From Echinococcus granulosus (taxonomy: Eukaryota > Platyhelminthes > Cestoda > Cyclophyllidea > Taeniidae): a stretch of 64,000 nt of DNA. The translations under genes were made by a program, and so were the position numbers. The stretch is taken from contig NW_020170389.1 of the NCBI RefSeq assembly GCF_000524195.1, forward strand, positions 605,719 through 669,718, written 5' to 3'. Below, in pieces: positions 14,504 to 29,500 of the stretch; the first letter of the stretch is position 1; each line of letters starts with the position of its first letter. Below the pieces are notes generated by a model. That model had not been told where the DNA came from and made no database searches. It worked only from the letters and a program-made list of their open reading frames with translations.

Positions 14504-17500
14504 AGTTTCAGTAGGATGAGGTAGTTTTTCTGGAAAGCCTACTAAAAGAAAAAAACACGGTCCTCATGCGTCTTTTATGTGTATTTCTAGTTGTACGTCA
14601 AAGGTTTTCAGATATGATCAAGCTGATTGACACCAATATCCTACATGACTGTGTAGTAAATCATTTGATGGACACACAAACATGAAAAGATCTCCATTAT
14701 TACATTCCACGAATATAGAAATTTACACTAGATAGAAATTATAAGCAATACTTTTAGGCGTATATGAAGAACCTTTGACGACATTGGGTGTCATGTTTCC
14801 GTAGTTGACCTTATGAAGCATAGTTTGCAATTAAAATGTCGCCTTCAAGAAACATCACTCTACTGCACGGTTTCCAGCTCTTTTGAATTTTACGAAAAAC
14901 CTGTTTTCAGCTAAAGGTTATGCTTGTAAGTAGACGTTCACAACGTTCAAATTTTGAATATAAGGCGAGAGTCTTATTTTTAAGGTCGGAAGTTTCCCAT
15001 TTTAGGCGGAACGGCTGAACGGGCTGGACTGAGACCCGGGGATGAAATCGTGAAGGTGTGTTATAACATTTAGCCGTATCCAGCTCTTATTTTTCTCCTA
15101 ACGGAGAATTTCACTTGGTGTTGCTGAATTAACTAAATTCAGTGCATTGATATTTGCAGCTGTGTTTGGTATATCTTGCGGATAATTCACTTTCTTTATA
15201 TGATCTGCTAATACCTAACATTCAACCTTTATTGCAACCAATAGGTAACAATTGGCTTGAATTTCTTTACACTAATTTACAGGTTAACGGTGTTAATGTT
15301 GAGGAAATGGATCATCAGGAGGTAGTTGAGCGAATTAGAGGTATGTGTAAAAGCCTATACAATATATTTAAGTAGTATTTTATATATTTTTTTAATTTTA
15401 CCTTATTCTAGATAACCCTATTTATTCTATCCATACAATGATCGCCATCCGACTGGCTTTGAACAACCAAGTTTTCCTACCCTATTCCAGGCTGATAAAT
15501 TAGTAAATCTTAATGGTACTTACCTAAAAACATGGTGTGCCGACCATCTTTGAATGCAATTCTTGACCACTTCTAGTCATATGCTTTATTCCAAGAATAG
15601 AACCATTTTAGGAAGTAGCCTAAATAAATTCGAAATTCTCAATTTCATTTTATCAGTAGTTGGGAAACAAAAAGATCTATGTGTATTTTAATCACTTGAA
15701 TGGTCGACTTACCACAAAAATGTGCTTTCAACCAAATTTCATCATTCCACTAGAGAAGTTAATGATTAGTATTTATAAATCCAGACTAAGATACTATTAT
15801 TAGGTTTTAAACCTATGCCTCTGCAAATTGTTTACAAACTATGCTCATATCCAAATGCCATTGTTTTAGTGACAACGTGTTTGTAATGCATTTAAAATAA
15901 GCAAATCCTTTGGTATGTATTTCGGTCGGTGCGGCGGAACTAGCACGAAGCAGCAAAGTGCTATTAATAGATTTAAAATGAAAAAGCGAATACGTTACTC
16001 CAAACAATCCTACTTACTCACTTAAGCTCTGGAGGACATTTTGCTGTCGTTTTTGTGAAGAGCATTTCCTTGCGGTATGTTGTACGCATTAGCTTAAATT
16101 TGACAGAAGGTAGTTTCAAGAATACGCCGATGTTCGTATCTTGCGTCAGGACCACTTAGTTAAGTAGAGCAAAATAATCAAAAAGTACAACTTCTGAAAA
16201 TTTTTAATGCATTTTAAAATGTGAATGTTTGCCCCAAATCAATAAAGGATTGTTGGTTGGAAAGTATATCAACTGTTGTTGAAGTAAAATAATTCGAAGG
16301 TATCGAAAGAAATGCATGCACTTCAGTCGGTTTGTAGTTTAGAAAAAAACGGTTGTCAGCTCGTAACATCGCCGTTGCTAACAGTGTTGGCTTAATATGC
16401 AAGATATTTCGGTTTCATATTTCTTTTTTATGGTGGATAGATGAGGACCGTAGCGATGTCGAAAACAATTAAGACCCACGTAAGGCATTATTGATGCAAA
16501 TGATCTGTATTCTACAAGACAATTAAGGACATTTTTGTACAACGTCAATTAAACTTGAATGAGGTAATGCGAACTGTTGACTACAGCCAAGGCGACAGTT
16601 TGCTTCATGCTGCGTCGAATGCGCCCATCGAGGAGATATCTGGCGTCCACAGCAGGCGAAGAGGTTGAGGCGAATCAGCCAATCCATCGTCGCTACCAGA
16701 AACGTCGATTACATCGGGATACGATAGGAGGCAGTAGTGGCGGAGGCACAGCGGCAGCAGTTAATCGTCGCAGACCCAACAACGGCTTTCACCGTGAGCA
16801 GTCCTTATCCCCACCCTCTTACTCCGGCCGCACTGACACGGACGGCGATGAAACGGTGCACGGTGGTAGCGGCAGTGGCGGTGGAGCTCGGGGCTCTAGC
16901 TCCGGTGGGTACGACTGGGCCGACGAGGATGTAAGTTGAGGCTCAGCCCACACCACCCCCCACCTTATACACTAATTCCTCACCGCCCCCCTCTCGTTCA
17001 CACCTTACCGTCACTGCCGCTGTTGCTGCCGCCGCCACCGCCACTACTGCCAGCACCACAACTCACTTGTTGTTATCACGTACAACTATTTCGCTTCATC
17101 ACGCACACGTGCTCGCGTGGAAGAGGAGTTGATTACTTCACCTCTCCTACCCCTATCACACCTGGATCCTCTCCTTCCTCCTCTTCCACCATTGCTTTTA
17201 TTGACTTTCTTTAGACACACCATCCTCATCCTTTGGATTGCGTGTACAGGTGTAGAGAGAGAGGAGTATGTGAAACTACTTAATACTGTCTTTCGTCAAT
17301 ATTGTTATAACAATACTAATCTTTATTGCCACTGCCAACACTCTAGCTTTGAGAAAATATCTTTTCTGCTTTTGACGATGTAGGTGCGTGAAGCAAGTTT
17401 AACAGCATAGCATAAGTACTGAACTCACATATCAATTTTTCTTACTATAACTTTAAGCAATCTTTAGACAATCAAATGACACAAATGGTACGCGGATGCT

Positions 17501-20500
17501 TCGGACAATTATGCTTACAAAAGTGTAATGCCTATGCCCGTTGTTTTCTAATCCAAGCCCTATAACACCTTTGCAATCTTATAAAATGGTCATCTACATA
17601 TGTAAGAAATCTGAAAATAACACTGTATTCCTGATTTATGAAAAGTTATGCTCAAAAACGGTTCAATTGAATGCAATCAAGTACAAAATTTGTCCAGAAA
17701 ATACGCCATTTTGGTTAATTAATGAATGGTACTTTACTAGGCTTTTAAAGTGCGACTCTTCCCCCACTAACGAACTGTCAGTGCCAACAGTACCAAATTC
17801 ACCATACTTGTAAACACGCTCCTTTTTTCTGTTAGATGCTGTTTTTAAAAGTGCCAGCTGCCTGAAAGTCGCGAATACTGAGGCAAGGGTAAAAAAGGAC
17901 ATGAATAAATATTTAGCTATTTAGGAAAATGAAATCTAGCGATTGTGAGTAGGTGTCGTGTTCCATAAGAAGAAATTCTCACTTGTGGGGCAAAAGCAAC
18001 CTCCACTTCCCACTGTACTAAAACAGGGTTTGCTACTAAACATAAAACGAGGTACTAAGCTAGTGTTGACCGAAATAACACGTTTTTAGAATTAGTTAGA
18101 ATTATATTTAGAACTCAATTTAATCGTTGGCTCCGTCCTTGTAATCTTAGGTCTTCTCTAACAAAATTATAAACAGAATAAGATTTACCTCCAACCCCCC
18201 TCATGGATAAGGATTATCATTACATTTGACCACTAAGAAATCATATAAATTCATAACGTCATGAAATTCTTCAGGAATAAATGATCACAAATTGTCGAAT
18301 AGACTTTTCACAGTACCAGGTTGCTTACTGTAAGTCATAACGGCCCGCAAATAAAAATTTTCATTCCAAAATAGTTACATGAACGGTTCCAATAAGTTAC
18401 AAAATTCACTTCAATATTTGATGCTTTAAAACATGTTTAGATCCTATCAATTGTAATTTATCTGGATTTTGCAGTCATTTATCTTAAAATCGACTTTTCC
18501 TTGGCTTTTTACAAAACTATGCAATGCTATGAAGTCGTTTTCGGTATGAATTTTTAATATGCAACAGGATTTGCTGTCACTGAACTGCTAAAAGTCGTCA
18601 GGTATGCTAGGATGAGTTTACTTTCCAATTCAACATACAATTTGGTTTCTATTCTTAACACACACAATCGAAACCATTTCTCCTAATATTTATCGTTGGA
18701 CATAGTTCAGCTACTAATGTTATTATTTTTCCGAGAATTTTACTGGCGTAAAAGTTTATTAATGAGATACATTTCAACACTCTTTGTTTACAAACATAGA
18801 AGGTTATTATGCATAGCAATTTTTTCCACATCGGCTCACCGTTTTGATTGAGTGCAAAGCCTGGCGTGGATTTTGTCAGGATTATCTTCGAATTGCGCAT
18901 GGCGGGAATATTTTCAACAGAGAATTTTTCGTTTAAACATTGGGGGAACACAAAGCTATGCAAAATTGGAAAGATTTCCAGACAACAATCCCGGAGTGCC
19001 TCTTTTCACAGAGGCAACGCGTGTTCTTGGCTGAAGCCTTGCGGTAGACTACCCACCCATCCAAATTCCGATACATAAATTGGCATTTAAAATAAACATT
19101 CTGCAAAACAGAATGAAAGGAAGTGCTCCACAGTTGCCAACACAACTTCTCAGGCTATGCGGGTCGTGCAAGACCGTTAAAACCAGATTTAAATAGAGAG
19201 ATTTTCGTCTTTTCCATTAATGTCATGTTTCTGCGTAATTTTTGTTTTTTTTACGACAAAAGTGATCTTTCAAATTGCTATATCATCTAAAGTTTCGTGT
19301 AAGCATCACTACCTGACTTCCTTGATTAGCCCTTCTGCAACGTAATAATGGCATTCGGGTTTTACGATAGGGTAGAAAAGTAATTCGTGGTCAAAGCGGC
19401 GTTCAGAATGTATGATTTAAGCACTCGTTTGATCTCGATGCCATTTGCGACAAATTCAATTATTCATTTGGCTTAAGGAGCATTTTTTCCGCTTCGCCTA
19501 ACTTTCAAAAGCTGCATTAGAAGGCAGATTAAGGATATTAAAGCAATACAAGGTTAATTCTATTAGTATGAAACGTGGAAAAAGTGATTAAACAACGCAC
19601 TCTGCCTTTACTCCGGTGTGTGGGTGAATCGACTGCCGTATTCTTGTGGCTGCTTATGCTTGAAATTTGGTTCATTTTAATGAATAAGCACTTAGAAGCG
19701 ACCTTCATGGATGTCAGATCACGCGTAATTCTCACGCATTTGTGATAAAGCGAGCAGCATGTATTGGCACAACTTCAACCCTTTTGCAGTCCGCATATCC
19801 AATGTTCAAAGTTGAAGGGAATGAAGTTAACAGAAAGAAACAAAAGTAAATTGCACAATCATATTTGTCTCATTGAGATAACCCTAAATTTTACAAAGAC
19901 CATTCTTCACATAGATTTCGGTGAGATTTACCCTTTATATTCCCCATTAGCTAACTGTGTTGGAGAAATTTTGTAAGTACTCTTGAGTGCTGAGACACGC
20001 CCTTTGGCAAATACATTTAAAATTCTTTTTGATTTTTGTAGGGAAATTGGCATAGAAGCAGAACTAATTTCATGAAACACGTTAGATACATTAGTGTCTC
20101 TTAAAGTCTTACTCTCTTTTCTTTATTTTTAATTTACTACCATTTAACCGATAATCTGGAATAATTACAGCTTCCATGATGGTAGAGGGCACCACTGTTT
20201 TTGGTTTTTTTTCGTGGATCATTATGGCCCTTTAAGCCCTGATCTTGTACCTCTACTCGGAAATTTGAACATTTTAAACTGATTAGCCGTCAGAACGTTC
20301 TTGAAGCCTCTTTTATGGATCTGGACATCTTTGCTGCAATGAGCAGCTGACGCGTGTAGGTATAAGTTTCCTTTAAATCATTAGCGAAGACTACGATAAA
20401 GGATATCAACCAAATCCTTTTACTTCCACTACTAGCGTGTCTGGATTATCCGTACAGATGGTACAAACATGTCTGTTGATGGCTTTTTAGGGGCGTTAAA

Positions 20501-23500
20501 AGAAAAACAGTTTAGCTTAGCTTTGAATAAAACAAATACCACAAACATTCCCGTATTCGAGGTTATGATAATGATCTGATTAAGACTAACACCATATTGT
20601 AGGCCAAGAGCTTTTAAGCGTGACTTGTAAATATGCGCATTAGTTATCGAAAATTGGCTTTCTCAAAACGCAGATCCAGACTGAAAAGGTCTCAAAACTG
20701 CCTCTTGCACTTGACTTATTCTTGCGTTTTGTATCACTGTCTCACTAATTAAACGGCAGAAAAACAATTTTTTCACCCAGTTACATCAATTGCCCACAGG
20801 GAGTGACAAAGTTTTGCTTCAGATAAGCTTGCCTTTAAATATCATTTTTTGAGAAGTATCTCTTAAGTATCCCCAAGGTGTGGACCCTGAAGAGTGTTAC
20901 ACGACTACTCTAATGCCATTCACAGAGGCGTTTTATAGAGGAGTGAATTTACTTAACCCTCTCTCAAGTAACTTTTGAAGTGGTTTTCATCATATTTCTA
21001 ATGCTGCGTTGAGAACACGAACCATCTCGTAGAAATAGACAGCTTGAAATAGAACACAAAATCCCGAGAATAGCATAACTTGCAGGAATTTTTGTAAAGT
21101 ATTTAATTTAAAGAAGTCACGTCTTAGTCCGAGATATTTCCATTTACCATGGAAATGGACTTAAATTGTTTTGAATTATTTTCGCCTAACAGAACTTAAA
21201 AGTGCCCTAGTTATTATGCAGTCCTTGTAGATGGTTGCCAGAATCAACTGCACGGAGCACAAGACACACAAATTCTGCATAATTAGTAGTGTAGTTGAAT
21301 CCCAAATTTTATGACTGCGGGGAGAGCCAATTTTGTGTGAAATTTATTTACGCTTATTATTTAAAACGAAAGTATATCATCCCACGTAACTTATTTGCTA
21401 ATATTTAACACATATCCCACATTTACTACACAAATAGATTCTCCTTCAGGGCCATTTGCATCAGTATTATGAAACAATTATTGCCTAATATTAATGACCT
21501 TAATTATCACGTGTAATTTATCCCCAAGCCTTCATCAAAATTGAAATAGCACAACTTACTTTTTCTGAGCTAAAATAAATGGTGAATTCTGGAAAATGAG
21601 CATTGTAAACTGGTGCGATTTTTGAGATGAAATTTGTTTGTTGTGCAAGCTAAATCGCTTCTAACCATAACTACACGACAAAACATGTATGACAATACAA
21701 GGAATGAAACCAAAGCCTATTTTCAATGATGACGAACTTGTCAGCATATAGATTATTGTAATTTTAGATTCTGCATACGGTCGCCTACATATTTTGCAGT
21801 ACCTTTAATAAAAAGGCAATTTGAAGTGCAGAAACACTTACTCGAATAAAACGTGCACGTCAATCAGGAAGGCCTAAAACATATTTCGGTATACTCACCA
21901 AACGCTCGATGCTACCCGCTGCCTTAGAATTTTCAATGTCTTCATTTACATGTATATGCATATACATACGAGTTTATGTGGTGTCCTGAGATTTCCCTTG
22001 ATACAAAAGGGGACATAATAGTAGGATAGAATACAAACATTTAGGACAGAGTAGGGCTTGGGGCCACTAACATGGCCCGGAGGCTAGCTTACAATGATGG
22101 AGCACCTAAGTGACCTGTTTTAAAAAACCGGGAGTTAAACAAACAACCAACGCATTACACTTGTGCACATTTGTTTATGACTTATAACTGAACCTAAAAA
22201 CCATGGGAACCCTATCTGAAGTAGCTAAAGTGTTATAGTCGGGCTTTAGATAAGAGCTGATGTGCTGATTCGACTATTTTTTGAACAGCTCAGCGGATAA
22301 GTCTTCTTAAAGCATTCAATTCTATCCATTTAGCTGCATATACGATCCCTTCTGCTACGAACACACTTTGAGCTGAACATTAAATTAAATGCATACAAAG
22401 TTGCTGTCCATAGAATACATCTGATAAAGCTGGAAAGATTAGTGGAAAAGGGATTATTAGTGAAACGATGAGAAGCTATCCAGAATTTCCAACATTAAGC
22501 GTTATTCAAGCAAATACCTGAAATTGCAAGAGGGTACAAAAGTGACGCATCAATTTTACCTTTCATGTCGTGGTCTTATCTTGGTAGAATATTGAGTCCT
22601 GTAAATGAATTTTAAGCTCCCGGTGCGCCACTCTGTAAAGGCAAGAATCGGATACAGCTACTACACCAGTTATTACAACCTCCCTTAAGCATTTTGCTCG
22701 AATCGAATAGCGCGCCTTGTATGTGCCAGTCAGCGTACTTTATAACATTCGCACCAATTAGCGAAATGGACCAATCAGGGCAAAGCATTTCTCTTGCTTA
22801 TTGGCTCCTTCGCAAACTGTGCACAGTGTATGCACAATTGGCATCCGCGCGGCAATGCCTATGCTGGCGGTGACAATAGATTGCTAGGATTACGTCGAAA
22901 GGCGAAAGGCGCACTCCTTACTGCTAAAGCGTCAATTGGACTGTAGATTTTGTCGCTACAATCGCCCAACAAACCAGCTGCCGCTTTTGGTGTTTATAGC
23001 TTTCTCTGGACAAGCCCTGAATTGGATATACTTTCCTACATTCTGTTTTTCCTCCCAATCTGTTTGGAATAGGAAAAAACAGACGGCGTGGTCGCCGAGC
23101 CATGGTTAGTTCATTGCAAGCTTCCACTCCACTTGAGTATTCCTAATTACAATTAGGAATACAATTCCTAGTGAATTACTTCCATATGATAGCAATTTCT
23201 ATTCGGAGTTGTGTCTTATTCGAATGGAATGAGGTATTTTAGCAACAATTTGCATTAGACAAAGTACATTTCGCTTGGTTTACACCACAAAGTATCATAC
23301 GATAGTCAAAGAATGTTCAGTTTATAGAACTTGACCTGGCTACACTTATTTCCAGTGTCATGTGTAGGTGTTATCAATCTTTACCGATGGGCAATGAATA
23401 CTCATTTGCATAGCAAGATTCTGGAATTTGCAACTGGCTTAAGAAATATCACACCTCTTATTCAAGAAGGCGATTTACTTATATTGCTGTCTAGCCAGCT

Positions 23501-26500
23501 TAAAATGCATGAGTTATTCAGTTTGGGTTTTTTTAAAGGAATTGTTTAGGCGAGAAATAAGAAGAGTTCTGACTCGCTGACGCGTTTAAGTATCTGGAGG
23601 CAGTGTGTTGAAATTATATTTCTTATGTCTGCCACAATGACTGCTCTTGCTGAGCTTTATTGAAATAATCTAAAAACGCACCCCCCATAAATTTATTTCG
23701 TCTCTAAATTACACATAAAGTTTGATTTCACTTAAAGTCCTTTTAGAGTATTTAGATGCTACTCCTTTCCAAATTACTTTAACAATTTTTTAATTGTCCC
23801 CCTTTCTAAGCGAAACTTTACTTATGAAATTTTCACCCCTAGTTAAATATTTCTCCTTGGTTAATTTTGATTCGTCTGTTCTACTGCGGGCGAATTGAGG
23901 GTTGCATTAGTATAGTTGAAGGTAATATATTTTTTGATAAGATTTGAAAACTCCTCCCACTATACTAAGTATTAAAAGACCATGAATTCTTCAACAGTCT
24001 GAAAATCTGGAGTCGCTCAGATGGAAGCATACCTTCATAATAATCTCTAATTATCTTTTTTGTCTGCATTCATTTAACACAAAGCAAATAATAATAGATA
24101 CCTTATACGACTTAGAAATGGGAAATTAGGCTGGCGTTTCCGGTTTAGATGTGTACAAATGGGGTGTTTTTAGGCGAATCTGCCTACCGTAGCCGATGGA
24201 GGCAGTTTCGCAGACCTCCCACCCGTGCATCCGGCCTCGACATCCTTGAGCCTCGGTAGCGGGGGGTCCACCTCCGGCGTGACGACCATCGGTGGCACCT
24301 CCGATATGACTAGTACCCACTTGGCCCGCTCTCGGGTTAGTTTGGGTGCCGTCGATCGCCCTCATTCCTCCGCCTTTACTAACCATCATCGACGACCCCT
24401 CAGTCTGGCTGAAGCACCAGTGACCAGTCCTCCTTCCGTCTCCACCGCTACCACCGCCAACACTCCCAGCGGCACCATCTTCCAGACTCTCCCCTCGTCA
24501 AAGAAGAATAAACCAAAGGTACGCGCTCGTACATGCACGTGTGTATTTGGGTTCACCTCTTCCTTTTTTCTTGTACTGAGTGGTAAGATTTGCATGATGG
24601 GCTGACTGACTAAGTTTGTTAATAAAATGCGGTCAAATGACGTGCCTCAGCTTATGACTTCATCTTCCAAAATTATCCTTCTCGGCCTACCGCCTCCTCC
24701 TCCTCTTCCGCACAGTGGTCGCCCCAGTAGTGCTTGCTTGACATCAATATGTTCATCGGTGCAAAATTTGCTCATTGCATACACCATAACATGACTGGCA
24801 TCAAGTAAACATTGCATTTGTCTGGTCTTTCAATGATCATATTTCAACGATCAATGACACGTTGTTTCGTTATAAAATCTTTTCTCAAAAATTGCACGCA
24901 GCATCGAATAGCAAATATTGTAAGTGAATATTGACCCAATCTTATTGATTGTCTCAAAAGCCTATTGTGAGCGTACATCTTTCATTTTCTTCCATTTTTA
25001 AACAATGAAGTTCTTCGTTGAGAATATGGAATTTGTTTTACAACACATTTAGTAGAGCACAATAAACAAGTTGTTAGAGCCCATAATCCGAATAGCTTTA
25101 CATTCATACTTCACGTTGTTCTGAAGCTGCCAAAAATAGCAACCAATCCAGAGATATACCGGACGCACTATGTTAGTCGTAGGAGAAAAACTATCGGGTA
25201 TAGTTTTTGAGGCATCGGTGTTACAGTAATTGACATTAGTAGGTGGTATCCCGTTTCATGGATGAAGTAGTCTATCTCGCCAGACAGAAAGTTAGGCAAT
25301 GTTGTTTTATTACGCGTCAGAATCGATTCTCATTCTCATTTAGACAAAGTCTTAATTTCCTTTTTGTAAATTCCCAATCAGTCAAGAAGAAAAATTAAAG
25401 GGTGTAGGTTTAGGATATTTTGGTTGGCGCAAACAACTGTTATGATCTTCAGGCAGGATGTAATGTCAGAGGAATGGCGTGGAGCTCATTATTCGAAACT
25501 TCCTTTCTGTAACTCGCCATTAATAGCTAAGATGTTACCAATGCAGTAAATGCTTGTTTGGTTGAATACATTGTTTGAAATCAGTTACAGATTATAGAAT
25601 ATAGACCTCCAAGCACACAGACGAGTTCATATTCTTGGATAATTAATAGATGCGACGAAATTGAGATTATTCTTATTCATCGATGTAAATAAAATCAGGC
25701 CAAAATCGAACCGTATATATTTATAAATTTAATAGGATTTCGCGCGTTTATTTATCTAAAGAATGTGCGTGGTGTTTATGAACTTCCTTCAATAGCAAGT
25801 GAGTTACAAGAGAGCGGGGTAAAGTTTGCAGGTGTCACAATATTTATCAAACAATTGGCCCTGTTGACAGGCACGGTTCACACGAGTGACTGTTAGTGAT
25901 TTTTGAGTTGATAGATCCCTTTGGATGTCGCACTTGTTTTTTTACTTTGGATGCGTATGCATGGTCAACTATCACTTAAAAACTCACGTCTATGGAGATT
26001 ATTGCCTTTCTTCGAAATGTAACCGCTATTTAATTTGCACCTCTTTTGAATCAGTAATGTCGATCTAGACGCCAACTTCTCATCTATGACCTTTGGAATC
26101 TCGCTTTGTATTGACAGACTACGGAAGATTGATTAATAGAACCAATTTAGAAGCACAAATAGCCTCACATTAGTTGAATATACCAAGAGAGAAAATGAAA
26201 GAAATAGGCAATTTTGACTGCTGAATGCGAAGTCCTCACAGAGGAGGATGCTTTTTTGGAGATCTGACCTTTCTCGCCTCGAATCCACAAGAACGCGGTA
26301 TTTTAGAGAACCAACTAACCAATTTATTAAAGGTCGCCAGCTCCTGACATTCGTCGTGGCCTAATCAATGAATGCAAAACCCTACCGTACTTGTAGATGT
26401 GTTTGTGTATGTGCATTTTGTGGTCGCTTCATCGAACTACAGGGCCTGAATATCAGGTTACTTTATTCACTCCTAAATTTGCTGCTTATTGAATTAACTC

Positions 26501-29500
26501 ACTCTTCGTCTATGGCAATTTATGGCAAGATTTTGACACCTCAATTTTACCTTTTCTCCATTTTTGTCACTTTATGGTCCGACCTCTTAAATGATGCTGT
26601 ACTGTACTAAACGAAAATCTTAAATCAACTACTCTGGACTGCATGTTCTAAGTAGTGTGAGCCTTCCCTTATGTGTCTAATGCCAAACATGAATTTGGAT
26701 GTGGAAGTAGGATCACAATACTAGTTTTTTAAAAAAATCATGCTGTGGCGTTAACAGAAATGCCAATTTCGGCATACTGGGTACGCAGTTCTTGTTAAGT
26801 GACTTGTGTCTAACGTTTCTACAAAAAGATGATTATGTCGGGGCCGCTTACAGCAAGTGTCATTTAGCTGTCAAATGTGTATTTTCATGATTAAATGGCG
26901 ATATATGTATGCCCCAATGACGTGCTTGGCAGATGAACAATGTGCTAGTTGCCATTTAAAACGTCGTTACGGTAGTTAATATTGTCTCGATTCGCGTAAG
27001 ATGCGGTCTCATTATTTTGCTAGATAGGTTTTTAGTGCATCCACTCTTAATATTCATATTGGTTAATATTGCTCTGACCTGGCATACTGGATGTACTCTA
27101 AAAAGTAAGGATTTTTTCGACACTAAGCCCTAAATGAAGGCGTTAGCACTCCTAGATTGAGCCCGACATTAAGGATGATGTTCTAAAATAAGGTGAAAGC
27201 GACGGGTACTTGAAAGGTGAGTCGGTGGTCAATGATTGGTGCTTTGTGACCACGCATGACCAACTCCGCCCGAGTCACGTGCTCAAATCGCCACTTGCAA
27301 GCGTTCGCTAAGCTGAATCATAGAGACGGTCAACATCCATTTTTGAGGTCTAGTAGCTCCATCGCCCATATCGCAGCTAAAGCTGCCCTTGAACGTGTGT
27401 GTGCGCATAGCAAATGACCATTGTCCAGCAGATATAACAGGACGAAGTCATTCCTGTGTTATTAGCTGAAGAATACGTTTTTTAACAGAGAACCAGTTAT
27501 TTCAACCTTTCGGATTATTAATGACAGTTTCTCCCCTTTTCTTCGCGTGCACTATATAGATATGTACACATTTGTTTGGACGTAAACAGTATCCTGTTTG
27601 ATAATATTGTTAATTTTGAATTCGCTTTGCATGTTATTGCTATCATGTGCAAAAATGGATTTCACAGATTGAAGTATGGTACGGTAAAAGAAGCACAGGT
27701 ATAAACACGAATACTTCCACGCTCTTTTTCATTGTTGTTACAGCACAAACAGTTCTATGCAATGAATTGACTAGTTAATTCGTAGATCGTACTTGAGATT
27801 TCTATACCGTCTAACTGTTTAAATGCGGAGGAAACTCTTTTTCTCCCCAAATCTGATCATAACTTTACCTCACGTCTCTTCAGAGAACAATCCGAAGGTC
27901 TGGGAGGAAGTAAATGTTCATTAAATGGTGCCAGGATGTAATCAACGTTACGAAAAAAATCGACCTGGGTGGTACATCTTGTTACCACTCCTCCTGTTCC
28001 ACTTCAAAGCCGCCAGATATTCAACCAAGATTGTCTAGTATCTTTTTGACATGGAAATTCCATGCATTTTTTTATGGGAATGGCAAAGGTAGACTTTCTA
28101 GTGAGCGATTTGAATTTGTTAAACTGGGGTCTCCTTTTTACTGTCCCAAATATGTATCTTGTGGTATTAGTAGACTTTCCCCTGATGCATAATCCCAGAT
28201 TTAGTTGCCCATGACAAATTGCTTCCATAATTTTTCTTTGCTTACTGGCTAGTCAGTTCAGTTACACTTAAACATTCTTTAAAGCGTCAAATTCATAAGG
28301 AACAAAGGAGGCTGGAGGCGCTTTTACTACCATCAATCTGGAGCCTAAGCTACTTCTGAAATATGCAAGTAGCTCTATTGAAAGTATATGGAAGTTTCGG
28401 GTAGCAAATATCATGGGTGATAAGAAGGGAACTCCACGTCACAAGTGTGGAGTCAGAATGGCAAGAGATGGAAAGGGTTTAGCTAATATTACATTTAAAT
28501 TTAGCAAGTATGATTCGGTTAAAATTAAAACAAAATCAATGGCAAGCATGATAATTTTTTACTTTTTATTGTCTTAAATATATAAGTTATCAAATATTTC
28601 ACTGTTTCGTGTTTAACAGCACAACTTTGCGACATCTACTGCGCAGAATGCAGCAACATCACCGCCCTCTGGTCACTTTCTGGGTCGTGTGCTTAACGAA
28701 TGCGACAGTGATGATGTAAATATGGCCTCTCCACTTCTTTCAAATGCATGTGCTCTCTGATCGCAACCTACGCATCCAATGTAACCGCCCAACATGGCTT
28801 AGTTGCTCCTAAAGATCGCAACCACCACCTCTAATCAAGAATTTATACTTCAAAGATTCAAATTATAAGAAAGCTTGGTCTTGCGAGGGAAGACATTCTA
28901 GACCTAACAAATTACTGACCCTTTCCATGACGGATGTTTTGTTTTTTGCTTTGTGGACTGTAGGAGCAAATAAGGGAGGAGATTTGTGCTCTTGCTGCGA
29001 GGTTTCAGTCTGCCTGCAGTGTGCTCAACAGTCCCGCACTTAGTGCGGTTCTTCTCAATTACCTCCTGGTGCAAAATCACGAACTCGCCCCAATTGTAAG
29101 TTCATAGAACTTCACCATGTCCACGATTAAATGACTTTTTGAATTACTGAATTGCCAATCCCTTACCCTCCAGAATCATTCCTTGAAATGTGTTCTTCGA
29201 ACTTAAAGGACCTTGTAATTGTGCTATTCTGTGGAGAGAAGTCGCGTCCCTTATTAGCTTGCCTTCTTCAAAATATTAGAAAATGAGTAATCATTTTTTG
29301 GACTCATTTCTATTTAGATGTATTGTAGAGCTGTGTCGACAAGTTCCGATTATTCTAGTTTTCCAATAGAGAAGAAGTTAAACTCTGTTTACAGCTTCTC
29401 TTGCTTTGAGCATGAGATAACTTAATGCATCAAAACTGTAAATGACAAAATGAGACCGTCTGAGTAGTAAGTCCTAAAATTATAGAATAGAATAGAACAA

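Larger units (their letters stand above)
16931..24173 (+). other. Intron 5 (about 7.2 kb), longest intron
   Basis: Separates the PDZ exons from the linker and RGSL exons. It begins with a C/T-rich, CCGCCG-containing stretch (about 16940-17200). It contains an 18-bp palindrome (21950-21967), a CCAAT-box cluster (22690-22940) and a 12-bp inverted repeat (23137-23162). No coding island with usable phases was seen. Confidence 0.6.
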
